Shown here: piece after piece, positions 35,821-49,800 of the stretch
Position numbering within the stretch: position 1 is the stretch's first letter
Layout of the letters: each line of letters starts with the position of its first letter
DNA from: Steinernema hermaphroditum
Lineage: Eukaryota; Nematoda; Chromadorea; Rhabditida; Steinernematidae
Length of the DNA: 64,000 nt
Reading direction: 5' to 3'
NCBI GenBank assembly: GCA_030435675.1
Contig: CM059625.1
Location: 11,036,001 to 11,100,000 of the forward strand
Made by a program: the position numbers and the translations under genes
The notes under the pieces: model-generated
What the model was told of the DNA's origin: nothing
The model's input: the letters and a program-made list of their open reading frames with translations, nothing else
Database searches by the model: none

Positions 35821-37861
35821 TCAATGAAGGTCTCTCCATCTTGGGCCATCGAGCATCTTCTTAAAACGGACAAACATAGGACTGTTACTACGTGGAAAAT
35901 CGAACTTTGCAGCGAAGACCGCAGAAGAGTAATCGTTATTGAAGAGTTTTCCGCGAGGCAGACAACGAATCCACGTGTTGAAAATGTCAGTGAACTCGTT
36001 TCGGAAGTTCGTGTTCAGGAAACCATATAGGAATGGATTAACGCAGATGGAAGCGATTGAGACGATTTTGCAGATCTGGTCGATTCGTTCGATTATGTTC
36101 GCGCTTTCCTTCTGTAAATACAAATCACACATTTGTACCAGTTTTTCATGCGCTTTCGGATTTCCCGTAGTGTGTTCCTTTTATCAAAACAAATCGGACA
36201 TTTTTTTATTCATGATTCAGCAAAGGGATTTTAAATAGAAGATTGTACTCTGTCTCGTCTTTGGGAGGTTCCCTCGATTACCGGGTAAACGTTTGAGTTT
36301 TCTGACATTCCAGTTGTGGAACGAAGGCATATTTTACGAAATGTGTGTTGTTTGTGTTTTGATCACAGGAAACTTAATCCCCCGAGGTTACTTGACACTC
36401 GCTTAGCCTCAGTGTGCATGCAACCCTGCACCTACCTGAACATAATACAAAATGTTGAAGTCGATGAGGAAGGAAACGACTGTGAACGGAAGCCAAAGAA
36501 TGGCATAGGAGCCCGCCATTGCAAAAAGAAGCTGCGTCGTTCTGCTTCGTCGCTTGTCAGAAGCACGACGTGCCGCACTTCCCGCATCACTTGGCTGCAA
36601 GTTATACGGTAGCAAGTCACGTTAAGAATTACAGGCTTACTGAACCGTATCCGTTTGACTTGCTTATGTTCGCGGAAATGCTTCCGTCGCTTCCACGAGC
36701 GCTCACTCGAAGACTGTTGGCCAGAGCTCGATTGTCACGGCGATTTCGATTCATTTGTCGTGCATTGACCTTTAGAAACCGTGTGAGTTTGACGTTAAAG
36801 ATGGCAAGTACGATCGTTGGAACCAGGTAAAGAAATGCCACTTGGAGCAGAGATACGACCAGCTAAATCAAAGATCGTTTGTTTTTTGTGTTTTTGTTTT
36901 GATTACCTGAATCATGTGAATCTGTGCGCCAATCTCGTCATTGGCCGACCGACCCGACGTCAGACCACATTGTCTCCACCCGTAACTACTCAACCGAGTT
37001 CCATTGGCGTTGTCGAATACGGTAACGTCCTAAATGTCCCTTTTTTAGCCGGCGTTGGCCAAAGAGTGAAAAAACGTTGTGTGTGTCCAAACTAATTAGC
37101 GTTCTTTTCTTGTGTCAACTGCACGTTTTAAGTCCGTATTTCCACAAAAACATGTCGGAAGCTTACTTTGAACACGTAGAGCATAGAAGTGTCGTAGTAA
37201 ACGAGCAACGGGAAACTGAGCAAAAAAGACATAACCCAGATGCCCACTGAGAGGCATACAGCGAACATGCATTTCCTCTTCACGGGAGCTGTTTGCATCT
37301 GGCGCACGGAATAGTATCTGGGAAGCGACGTAATTAAGCTAATTAGCCCGCGATTGCATTACCGATCTATCGCCATAACACATATTGTGAACGTCGAACA
37401 GTAGATATTACTTCCGGGAAGAGCGTTAGCGAATTTGCAGAAGAATCGGGAGTAAGGGAACTCAAAATCCATTGAGGGTAACCAGAGGAACGGAACATTG
37501 GTGATGGCCAGCATGAGATTGCTCAGTGCCAAGTTCACGATCAGCACATTTCTGTTTGTCCGCATTTCTTTTTTTCGGATGACCGCCAAAATCACCTTCA
37601 ACAAGACATACCCCGAATTATGATTTGCCTGCTTACAACTCCGTTTCCGATTACGGCCAAAAAGGAGAGAACGACGTATATGGTGGTGTACAAGAACTCT
37701 TCGCCTTCGCTGTATCTTCGCATATGCTGGTCCATGAGAAGGAACATAGACCGCAGACAGGTGTCATTGAAGGGGTGACTCCGCCAGACCTCCGGCGGAG
37801 TCGTGGTCTTGTTCAATCCCCGAGGACATTGATCGTCTATGTCGTCAATGCTCAGGAACAT
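35821..37861 (-). CDS. Neuropeptide Y/F-like G-protein-coupled receptor
   Basis: Seven exons (37861-37637, 37595-37363, 37317-37167, 37029-36907, 36862-36641, 36594-36436, 36111-35821) give 1,404 nt, 467 residues, all phases matching. The extracellular N-terminus has N-glycosylation sites (NKT, NDT). TM1 reads '[20 protein letters not shown]' with the GN motif, and TM2 reads '[20 protein letters not shown]'. TM3 ends in the DRY motif (D152-R153-Y154) split by an intron. TM6 has '[12 protein letters not shown]' and TM7 has NPFLY (about 396-400) within '[18 protein letters not shown]', close to NPY/NPF-type receptors. The third intracellular loop is long, basic and Ser-rich. It should sit in the plasma membrane of neurons or target tissue and signal through G proteins; the ligand is unknown. 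The ATG at 37861 lies 3 bp after an acceptor (tttgttttcag), consistent with trans-splicing or an undetected 5' exon. Confidence 0.93.
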
Positions 37862-40800
37862 AATCTGAAAACAAAAGTATTGAAATACACTTAAAATTTC
37901 CATTTAATGAAGCTCTGACCATTTCTGAACGTTTCCCCTTCTCCGTCAGAGAATGTAAGACAAGAAGCTGAGCCAGATTTAGAAGGGATTAGATCTAAAA
38001 GTGATAGTCGTCGCTGAAGGTATTCCCAAAAATGTGGCATTCATCTTTGAAATTTTCAATCTCTTCGTAATACGGTCATTTTTAATGAGTGAACGTGCGT
38101 GACGGTTACATACCCAACGTGCCATCATGGAATACTTAATGAACGCAATAGGCGACACTAGACACGGGAAAACAAGGTAGAAGTTGGGCGCCCACTCCAA
38201 GCGTGTGACTCTACTTTGACTACGAAACAAATATCAGCACCACCGAATCCCATAGGTATCCTCCTGAGTCACACTCTTAATTAACACCCGAGGGAACTCG
38301 TTTTGCGCACACAATGGAATAAGGCAGATTCCCACGTTGGATTGCATTCACAATGACAAAACGGTCCTTAGACTATAGATCAACGGGGAGGGCATAGAGG
38401 AACTGAATAATGTAATTGATGTGAAGTGGGAAAACATTTGTTATGATCAGCGTTTGTTATGATCGGTCTAGACCAGCGACAGAGGTGCCGGTGAGAACAG
38501 AAACCTGGCGTGACACCATTGGACAAACGATCATTCATTGAGAGACCAAGAAATACGGACGAAATATTGGTGTTTACGGAGGTAAGGTGCTACTCTGTTT
38601 CTAACATTTCTAATTTGGTGTCGCCGTTTTCGTATGTCCGCACGAAGTGGAAACGTGACGACGATAAAGGCGACGAGTACCTTTGCCGGAGTCAACTGGA
38701 AGAAAAGATGGGATTCTTGGCGGTTGCCAGAAAAACAAGTTAAAAAGTCTACATAGCAAAACATCCACACTTCCTCGTTAAGTGTTCGTAGAGAGTCCCG
38801 CAAGAAGCCCATTAAGCGGTGCCAGTACAAAGCATTTGTATCACATACATTATAGACTACAAACGATAAGTAAAAACAACTCTCAAATTCTTTCGACACT
38901 TAAGTTTTGTCGCAATCCAGATATCCGAAAACATTCTATCGTAGAAGGGTGTAAGCTGTGCGCACTGATGTTTCTTGAAGGAAACGCTTATTAGCAACAT
39001 TAGTACGAGGCGAATTGGGAAGAATACGCATCGGACCCCCTTTTTTAACGTTGAGTGTCCGCGTGAAAAGCACCACTTTGAGCCGTTTTATTTCCGATTC
39101 TCCACTTAACTAGATATTATCCCTCTTGAACTCAGCACTGCGACGTTTTGCAGAAGCGAAAAACAAAAACGACGTCGTGTGATGGACAAAGTACGCTGTC
39201 AGGACATCATTCTCAAAAGTAAACAAAAGAAAAAAGAGGGACATTGTGACTCGACAGCCAATTAGGCGTAACCTTTATGGGTAACCATTTAACCATTTCA
39301 GAAACTTTTCCACTGCCGTAAGAAAGTTATATGGGAAATTGCAATATCCCGAGGCATAGAACAGTCTCGCAATTGATAGCAACGTCGCATGCAATTTGTA
39401 GCCTGCGCCGAATTCATTCCAAAGGGCCGAAGCTAAATGTGGATTGCCAAAAAACCAGTGTCGGCGATGGAGTGTCAATAAAAGCATTTTGAGTTGCGAC
39501 GCTAATTTAAATCCGCATCCCCCTATAAACACACGCGCACTCATCTGCCACCGACAACTGTGAAAAACAGAAACAGAAACAGTCGTACTGCACGTGACCG
39601 GTGGTTGGAAACTATAAAGAAATTTACGTACTTCCAACACAAGAGACACTGCGTTATCAAATTCGGAAAGTGCAGAGCGGGAGGGTGTACATAAGGGAAC
39701 AACAAAGGGCACAAATCAAAACAGCGAGGCGTATGTAGTTTTTTCAGGAAACATCGGGTTGCCAGGGCACCTTTCATTGACCTTCACTGGTGACGGGCAA
39801 AATGATATATTCCATTAATACATGATTTGCCAATTTCAGAATAGTTGCGAATCATGGCTGAAGTTCCGACCACCTGCCGGCGCAACTCACAGTCAGTCAT
39901 GTTGTGATGTTCGCCGGGCGCATGTGGCTACCAGAGCAAAAATAAGATATAGTAAGTCATGGACGAGTCTCGGCGAAAATAGGAGACGTAGACATGGCTA
40001 ACAAGTTTCTTTCGATCACATTTGGACTTTTCGTTTTGGAGGTCCATTCAAAGATGCTCGTGGAGGCCTTTCGGCGTTCGTCTCCAAGCAATGTATTTGA
40101 AGCTAAGAGCACGTGTCTGTCTGACCAAAGAATCCCGAGGTATTCTAGCCCGATAGGCTGCATGTACAATGGATGGTCGATGAGCACTTAAGATTGGATC
40201 GACCTCTCGTAGAGGGGAAATTTCACTCCTGGACAGACGCGCAACAAAATAAATTTCCAGGCGCAACGTTTTCGCAAATGCCATTATACGGAATTTAACG
40301 CTGTTTGTGGGAAGATCAAAAGGGCTGAACATAACTGAGATTCGTGCCCTCTATAAAGGAGGCGCTGGAATATATGAGCTGGAGCATCACAGAACCAACT
40401 TGCCGAAAACGCTTAAGAGTGAAAGTTAAGCGGAGAGTGGCTCCACCCCTCAGGGTAGCCTTTTTATCAATCTCATAATTACCGTCGTTACATTCGTTTA
40501 GGCTTCGAGCTTCGAGGGCAGAATTGTCCCTTGAAACAGCGCAAAAACTCGAGACAAATCCGACATTTAACGACGACAAAATTCTTTGACCTTAATTTAC
40601 CATTCGCCTCTACAAGATGCATTTAGCCAAGACATCTTCGTACTCCCTAATGATCACAAGCACGTGATTACTAGCTCAGTTCATGGGGATTAAGGCCGCG
40701 TCACAAACGTCATCGTGGTCTTCCCTTTCATTCCATCCAGGTCCACTTACTTCACACAATTAACTATATTAGCAAATTAAGGTTTCATCTCTTCCGCAAG

Positions 40801-43800
40801 TAGCAATCGTCAATCGTCTCTCAAATATTCGCTACGGGAAACTCACCAGCATCAGACTGCCAAATAATTCAGACGATATGACTCACTGTCGCGTTTATTA
40901 TGATCAGATTTTTAAGTGGTACCCGATGAAAATTGCCAGTTCGAGTTTAGTCTTACAGCAGAAGGCGCCTTATTCAACCTGTTGAAGTTCAAGCATCCTA
41001 AATGGATTTTTTAGATCGACGTGTGCAAAAATGAGAAGAATATGGCGGGTCTGAAAGAGACGGACACGGACAAAAACAACCTAACATGAAAGGAATGATT
41101 CTGGTTGAGAGAAACAAACACCGATACCGATCTCACTTATTGCCTCCCCAAGCTGTCCGGTGTCAAAATACCACCGACGTTTTGTTGAAGAAAACGATTC
41201 AGAACGGGCTCTAAATAATGCATAACACCTAGAACAAAAACGTATAAATACGGCGAAGACAAAAGGATCGCAATGGCGGCGATGCTTGGATAATAACAAT
41301 GAAAATTGACGTCCACTTATATAGATGCTGCCTCGTAATTTCAAAAGCAGCTATTATAAGTCTTATCGCAATAGCAAAAAGTGGTGGCGCCGCCCCGAGG
41401 CATATCTAGTATAACTGATAGTTAGCGGAACGAAATACGAAACAGTATATAGAAGCTCCACTAAGTCACACTTCAAAGCTCAGCCGTACCTATTCGAGAA
41501 GACCAATCACTTAACAGCTTGGTATAGGGGTTTTACTTCCTCAAACATGGTAAAAAAAAACACCGTGAAACCATTTGAGCTCGTCAAAATATAGTGAATC
41601 ATTGCGAAAGAGGAAGAAGGCGATATAATGGCATCTGCTCAATTGTTGTCATTTAATTAATGAGTATGTTTACCGAGTACACGAGGTCACGCCTAACTCT
41701 AGCGAAGCTTTCGCTCTGAGATAACGGTCAACTGGATGGAAGACTAGAATCAAAAGTAAATGAGGAGGTTAATCTTTTTGAAAATTCCAACCATAAGATA
41801 AAGAAAGTGCAAGTAGAGATCAAATACTTTACTTGACGTAGAGTTCCTTCGCTCGAGTTCTAATCGGAGCGGTCACGTTGGCAAGTTCAAACGTCAAAGA
41901 TGTGTATGTCGAGGTAGCGTTTTGCGACTGTATCTATCCAAAAATGCAAATTAGCCCACGGCTTTATAGGAGTGACATATTCTGGATAATAAAATGAAGG
42001 ACCCGTGTTATCACCCGAATTGAAAACAAGCAACTATTTTGAGACGTCAGGAGCTCTTAACTCTGAAACAATTTGATTTGGATTTGCCGCGGAAATCCCA
42101 TCTGGTAAAGCTAATTCACGACACCGCCTACATTGAACGTCACTATTTAGGGTAAACTCTAAAGAGGGACGTAAGAGGAGAAACGGACAGAAACTCGTCT
42201 GCGCCAAGAACTGTTATTAGAAGTCATAATGTTTGCAGAGTGACATCTCGGACATCTGCAGAAGTTCATTAGCAATAAAAGTAAATTTCATCCCTTGATG
42301 AGTAATGAAGTTTTCCGGATATCTCAAGAATATCACTGGCAAATGTGGCACGAAAGTAGCGCAATGAAGGCGCGTTTTAGTGCGCATGAGCGGTGAAGTG
42401 TTGCGACACGACGACATTGGAACTACGTTTATGGGACAAGCTGGTCAGCGATCATATATCCCTTCGGAGGGCAAATCCTCGCCACTTTTTGTTGCACCCT
42501 TATTTCTCGAAACTGCGCAAACAATGCAAACAGCAAATAATGTTCCCTTGTTATAAAAGGAAACGAGTTGTTTGAGCACGGATCACGGTGCTCCACAAAC
42601 GCATTTTTGCATCCGTTGGACGCTGAACCCAATAATGGTTCCGAGCAGCGATGTGCTTCTGAACGGTCAATGTCCAAGGAAATATAAATAAACCACAGGA
42701 CGGAATTGGACGCTTAATTGTAGAAACGGCGAGTGGGCCGACTTTAGAACATCAACTTCGCATTAGCCACTTAAATATTTAGTCCAATGAGCGTTTCAGA
42801 TTGCTCTGCGGCTCTTCATTGTTCGGATGTTCGTGCGTCCCAATCAGCTAATCCCTTCCTTGCCCTCAAGCATTCTTGCTCCAGTGTACTTACCGCATCA
42901 GTGGCAGTGCCGTCGTTGGGTATCATTTCGACGGACCTTGAAAAGAAACTGATGATCTGCAATCACAGTGAGCTTCCAATAAAGTATAACGAGCAAAATT
43001 CACGGCAAACATGAAACGCTTGTGGAACTGGAAAGATGCACGCGCTCAATGAATACTAAATAGCTGCTCCAAAAACTCTTTTTGCGGATTATTTGCAATA
43101 GCGTCAAGGCTAGAAGAAAAAATGTCGGCGATGTTAATCATGGATATGACCGGTAGCGGAGAGAGGAAATATTCTAAGTAGTGAGTGGCTTTACGACCAA
43201 GCATCATTGATTTCCACTGTGCTTTACAAAGAAAAGAGGCGAATAAATAGCTCGAGAGGGCAGTATCGCGGTCCCTCTCAGGAGAAAGCAAAAAGCGTGA
43301 AAATCGGAGTGCGACGTTGTTTTGGTATTCCGTAGAGTGACTTGAGGCACACGTTCGTTCTCGTTTTGCTGAACTCCCACATCGGATATGACATTTGTAA
43401 ACAGTGCACACCCTTTCTGAACTCTGACTCATCGCACTCCCAGCTAGTGCAACTCGCTTTGAGAATTCTAGCCGTGAAGCGAGTCTTCACAAATATAAAC
43501 TTATAGAAATGGGATAAACATCAGAAATCTCGAGTATTGCTGCGGAAGTCGAAGGGTGCGGGTTAAGGCTTTTCCTTTTGGCTTTCACGATTGAATTAGG
43601 AAGCGAGAACTAAGGAAGAGACAACATGATGTTCGCAGAAAGCGCGATTGAACCTGGCCGGCACACAGATTGACCTTAGAGTGTCTTAGCGTGCTGATAA
43701 CGGAAAACAACCAGAAGAATCTTTTAAGCCTGCTTCTCAAAAACGAGCAAAAAGCGTAAACACAGAAGAGATGGCGGATGTAATACGAAACCTTCTTTAA

Positions 43801-46800
43801 TGATTGCGCATGAACCGTTGGGCCATCAGCGTCTCCTCCCCATTTTAGTGTTAACCACTTGCTAGCCCGGTGATAAAACGTTACACAGCTGGTGGAGCTG
43901 TTCGAAACCTCTTTCGGTAATACGCCACGATCTCAAATTTCACGAAAGAACATTCACGGAAAGAAGTATGTAGCTTTTGCTTAGTGCAAGGTCGGTATTT
44001 GCCTTTGAACGCTGAGGTCGGGTTCCCGTTCCTCGTCCAGAAGAACTCGGAACTCGGAAATTGACAAAGGTCAGCAAATTGTCAAAAAATTCAGTTTACT
44101 CTCGCGAAATTTTGATCAAAACAGGAGACGTCACTGCCATTTGGCATGCCAACACTTTCTTTCTAGGTAAACTGGACATTTTTTGTACCTCTTTCTAGTT
44201 ACAAACGGGTATAAAAACACGTGGATCGGTTTTTTGACCGCATTACTGTATCGACGTCAAAAGGAAATGTGACTTAGAAAACAAGAAAACATATGAAATA
44301 ACATATTGTTACGCACGAATGTGAAAGGTGACTAATCGTGTAGGGATTCATGGTGATCCCAGCAATTCGAAGGAAACAAGGCAATGTTAAGCTCTCTCTC
44401 TACAAGGTGGCAGTTACTTGTATTTTAGCTGTATATATTTGGATTTGACAACGACATTCCCGCTAAAAAGTACCAAATTTTTACCATCTCGAAAATCATC
44501 CCTTTACTTCTATTTTAGTTCGTTGTTTTCTGTTGTTTCGTTAAAAAGAAGCCAAATAGTAGAGAGCACTTTCGCCTGAGATATCGCTCGCCAAATGGTT
44601 TTATGTTAGTGTAAGCGAAACTTCCTGGTAGGCGAAAGCAATTAGAGTATACTTGCCGTTCCCTCCCGGAAAACAAGGTGAATGCTGTATCGAACATTCA
44701 TTAACAATTTCCGACTAAGGCGCTTCAAGGCGAAAACATTTAGTATGATGAATCAGATTAACCAATTCGTGGTAAAACACGGCGTACGCTTTGTTAGCAG
44801 TATTAACCAAATAATGAGAAAAGGGACCCAGCGTCTACCACACAAACAAGAAGGATTAACAAGTTGTAGTAAACAGACGAAGGCAAATAACACAACCGAA
44901 AGAGTAATATGGACAATGGAGGATTCCTTTCATTGGCTATTCCATTAATTTCGATTACGGATTAGAACCTTTTCGGTTGGATTGAAAAATTATCCGGAAA
45001 GGAATTCACGAAAGGAGTGCAGAAACACTTTTGTTACACTTTTCGAAGAACAGAGACCGTTGCATTTAAAATTGATGAAGTGCTTTCAGATTCTTTGATT
45101 CCGAAGCGCTTAACGTCATGAGAACGAATCAGGCTAATCACTTTGCGTTTCTGCCATAAGACCATTGGTGGCATCCTACACAAGATGGTATGGAATATCG
45201 TCAAAGTTCGAACCGACACACGACCTATGAAGGAAGAGGAAAGTAATGAAAATAAAAATATTGATGGCCGGAATACAAAAGTCACTGAATACATGATACG
45301 AAAAAGATGTCCGTCGTAATTAAGCAAAAGAACGATAGAAAATAGAGCAAAGTCCACACAAATAGTCTGAGTGCAAGATGCTGTACACCATTCATATAGA
45401 AAGAGTCATAATTGGACATTTTCTTCTCGTCTTAGCAACATTTCTCGAAATTACAAAAGCAGCTGAACTTTTCCCCAAAGTTCACTGATTCCGATGAGAT
45501 GGATGAAGGCAGCATTTCTTTTTGCAAAACTAATTGAATTGAATCCGGCGGTGCATTCGAATTAGCTGAATAGAAATGCACTTCAAATGAGCACTTTTTG
45601 ACGCCAAAAATGACCGCTGTGCAAATATTGTGGAAAATATTTTTCGAAATGCACGAATGTCCGATTAGTTCATTTAGAAGTCGTTGAATGGAAAACTTTA
45701 ATTACGCCCTTCGTGCCTAAGAACTCCGTTTGTGCGCACTTCTGCGCACTGCAGTCACGCAATTAACTACAATTAATGTTTATTCCGAACTTCCGAGTAA
45801 ACGACAACGACTTAAAGAGCTCACCTGGTAGTACGATTCGCCTTCCAACCAAAAGTCGAACATCAAGGGAAATGAGAACGTGCTACCAGAGCTATGTTGC
45901 TTTAAACAATGATTCGCTGGCCGCTACTCAGGTGGCTCTACCATTGTGCGTTTTGTATCACAGCATTGACGATTTGCCACATTTAATTAACTTTCTCTAT
46001 TCATTGCTAGTTCAACTCATAATTGGGTCTATGACGAAGCAATAACATACACAATAGATTTTGATTTTGTTCCCATATACCAGCCTTTAGCAGCTTTCAT
46101 CACATATAAAAGACCAATGATGATGTGAATCCGTCATCCTACACTATCACCTCAGCCAAAGTCCTGTGTTTGCAAACTGCGAGTGTCCGGGACCGGCTGG
46201 TGAACCATTGTTTTGGTCAAAAGTCATTTAGAGATAAACTTCTGAATTACGAATAACAATGAACGAGTTCTAATGACTACGTATTATTATCGTAAAACCT
46301 TCAGTTTCCATATCCGCAACACAAATTGTCACGGGTAAAACATCCATAGATGGAATAAGCATGCCATCCAGAATATCCAATTTGCCTACTATACCATTAT
46401 CCGATCTCCAAAACATCACTTAAGCCTATGGATATCTAGTAAATCATCTGATTAGGACCACTGTCCAAAAAGTCATCTGGCCAGAGCAGGAAAGTTAAAG
46501 TGGCAGCTCAAAAATCTATTTTGGACCTTGAGCCTATTTTTGCCAAGCGGAAAATGTAATACTCATAGAAGCAGTGTGACATCAATAAAATTTTCAGCAA
46601 ACAAAGTTTTTTGGAAAAGACGTCGATCTTTCCGCAAAAAAAAAAACAAATTATCCCGAATTTTTGGAAAGGTAGCCTCGTCGAGCCCAGGCAATAATGA
46701 AAGAGTGAGTTCAGAACGTGGGCCGAACGAAGTTTTCAAAGGAGCTCGCGCATGAATAGGCAATGGCGTATGAAGGGATTTGAGGGATTATGCGTGCTGC

Positions 46801-49800
46801 GCTAGGACCTTCTAAGTGACGGAATGACACGGACCCGTACCGGTACCCAAACGTGCGAGGAAACAAAAATTGTGCACTTGTCAAAGAATAAGGTCGCCTC
46901 ATCAAATACTCACAATGTGAAACAGCAGCATATTCTGTGAGCCCTAATCACGAAAACTACATTGTTTTGAGTGGAAGATCGATAAAACACCTATAGAAGT
47001 ATTACGTGAAGTGGAAACAAATTTATAATGAAAACACTGTTCCTTGGGACAGAATGGTCCACTTTCAAATTAACAAGTGCATTCCGCCCTCCACATCATT
47101 GGCCCTAGGTCGTGTTTCGCTGATCAAATGTATCGTCACGAAGTGCACTTTAAACATGTTGGCAAAATGTGGAAATATTGTTGAAGTTCTCCTGGACAGC
47201 ACACGAAAGCACTCAAATATCAAGTAGTGTTTGTAGTACAAACTGTAAACGCACGTTCAAGAAAGTCACATGACATTCATACGGGTCACGACAGGTTTGC
47301 AGGGTAAATGTCTTATAGTGCGCTACGGCGTGGGATGCAGATCACAGATCGAGACAAGGGCGATTCCATGCGAAACTTAGCTTCGTGGCATGCATGGGTA
47401 CCAGATAGGACCAGCATTTGCGACATTTGTGGAGGATAATTTCGAGGAATCAAGGAATAGGATACTAACAATTTTTGCTATTTCGTACCTCGAGTCACAG
47501 ATAAAATATGCAGTCAATAGGGTTGCTTCTATGTAGGTGACTGGAAGCAGCATTTCGCAACATCAGCGGTACAGCTACACCCGGAACTTCAACCAAATGA
47601 AAACTTATTAAGTAATAATTTCATCGAATTGGTGGGATAACAAAATTTACGCCAACATGCTAAGCTTGTGAGGTGCAGAAAAGTGCGGTCCCCTGCAAGG
47701 TTTCTCCGATCCGTTTATCGGCTGTCCCGATCTGAATCGTTCTTTTTTGCATGCCAAGCTATAAGCTAACGCAACAACACAAATATTAGAGATTGCATGA
47801 CTTTCTCCGAAAAGTGAAGCAAAGGTTTTGTATTCTATTAAACTCGGTGTTTAAATATAGCGCTTTTTGTTTGCTGGCGTTTTGCCAAAATTTTGCAAAC
47901 TACAGTGTTGTCGAATTTTGTTCCCTCTACGGCATTATAAAACTTTTTCCAATCTCTACATTTCTTGTAGATGTCGAAATGCTGAACAAGCCTTTCTACA
48001 TTCGGAATATGTACGTTTAAGTAGTTGAATACAGCGTAGACGAAAAGAGGCAAATGCCGTAGCACTAATTACCAAAGGACAAGTGAACGTTCTCGTCCTC
48101 CCATCACATATAAGTACATGTAAATAGAGCAACTCCCTGAGAATGCTTTCAAAAGTCGACACAGAAAACAAATTGTGAAACGACGTACTATCAGCGGTGG
48201 GGCTAGAATTAGAACTCGAAACTAATTGAAGATGGTACGTGAGGAATCATTAAGTTGGCATGCTATTGCAAACAAACGCAAATTTAGAGCCGCGTTTTAC
48301 GAGTGTTAAACGAATTAAAAAACCTTTCGACCCTATTTTCGCCCCGTTCCACCAGCCCAACTACGTTGTGTTTTGTCAGAATCCATAATTCTCATCTTTG
48401 CCGCATGGCGAGAAGTCACATGAAGGCCCATAAAGCAGGCGTATATGCGCTATCGGAAAGCACTTCCATGATTACTCCGGTTTCATTTTCTTATATTTCC
48501 GTCTGACTATTATCCTTGCGCGGACAGAGTCGCTGTTTATCTTGCAGTTGGTAATTAAGCGTCAGCTAAAAACATAATAAGCTGGTAGATGATGCGAGGA
48601 AGTATTATGGAAAGCGACAACTGCTCCCCAAACAAACAGCTATCGGGAGCATTCAAGCTAAGTTCTGTCATAGAGGGATCGACTCGTGGGACTTATGGAT
48701 CTCGGGGTGACTGGACAAACGTCAGATCTGAATGAAACAAGAAGAACATTCCGTCATTCAGAAGATTTGGTCAAAACACGGCGGAGCAGAAAAGAAGCAC
48801 GATCCTAGTTAGAGGCCGTCATTGCCTTTCTCAACATGATTTCGAGATGTCGAAAACAAGAAACAGCGCTCAGAAAGGAAATGAGCACTTATTCAATATG
48901 GAGTTTCTGCAGTAGCGGCTCTGCTGAATCCGAGCCAATTTTTACAGTTAAAAACGACTTCGTTTGCTGGTACGTACGCTTGTATTCCTGACTCACACTG
49001 CGAGTGACATTAGAAGGGACCTCACAGTTTGTGGCGTTTCATTAACTCCGAATGCTGACATACCCAAATAAATTGATGTTCGCGCGAGGATTTTGAGTAC
49101 AAAAGCGAACATTTAGACCGGAACACGAAATTTTGCAGTGTGTGCTTATGCACTGAAATGAACTCAGATGTAGTGGAGTTTCCTATGCGTAAAGGTAAGT
49201 GCGCTTGGTAAAATGCTTACGAGTACATACACCTGCACGCGGTCGCAGACTGCTGCTCGGATACAAATGGGGCAAATGATTAAAGGTCATAGTTGAAATG
49301 ACACCGAGTATTGCCTTTCATACGTGCATGGCCGTTGAAGAACACGCTTCCATCCGCATCACGAATTCTGAACTATTTTCGTAGGGTTTAAACATGAGAT
49401 CCATCAAAACACTAAAATGGATTCTGGTCGTTTGATTTGTGCTTGCCTGGTAAACATGCAAACATAAATGTGCATCAATTTCGTTTGAAGAGTGACAAGT
49501 GTTGTCAGAGCTCAAGTTGGAAATTTACGCCGTCGAGCCACCAAATAACTTGTCGCATTGGAACCATAAACCACGAAAAAACGACATTATAGCACATACT
49601 CCGTTTCCTCGAATGAACACATCTAGTCAAATTGTAAGAAACCATGCAATCGAGAGGAAGACCACGCCAACTAATTCACTAATGTTTTGCTAATGCTTTT
49701 GTAATGGCTGTTTACGTCCGCATGCTGAATACCCACTTACCCACGATTTTGGAAAATATTCCCCATAAATTAAGGCTGCTGTCGAAACAAAACAAGAAGG

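Noticed and set aside
45034..45357. Hydrophobic minus-strand frame resembling a chemoreceptor fragment
   Set aside because: A single isolated frame in the desert with no motif or partner exons of the seven-helix families.
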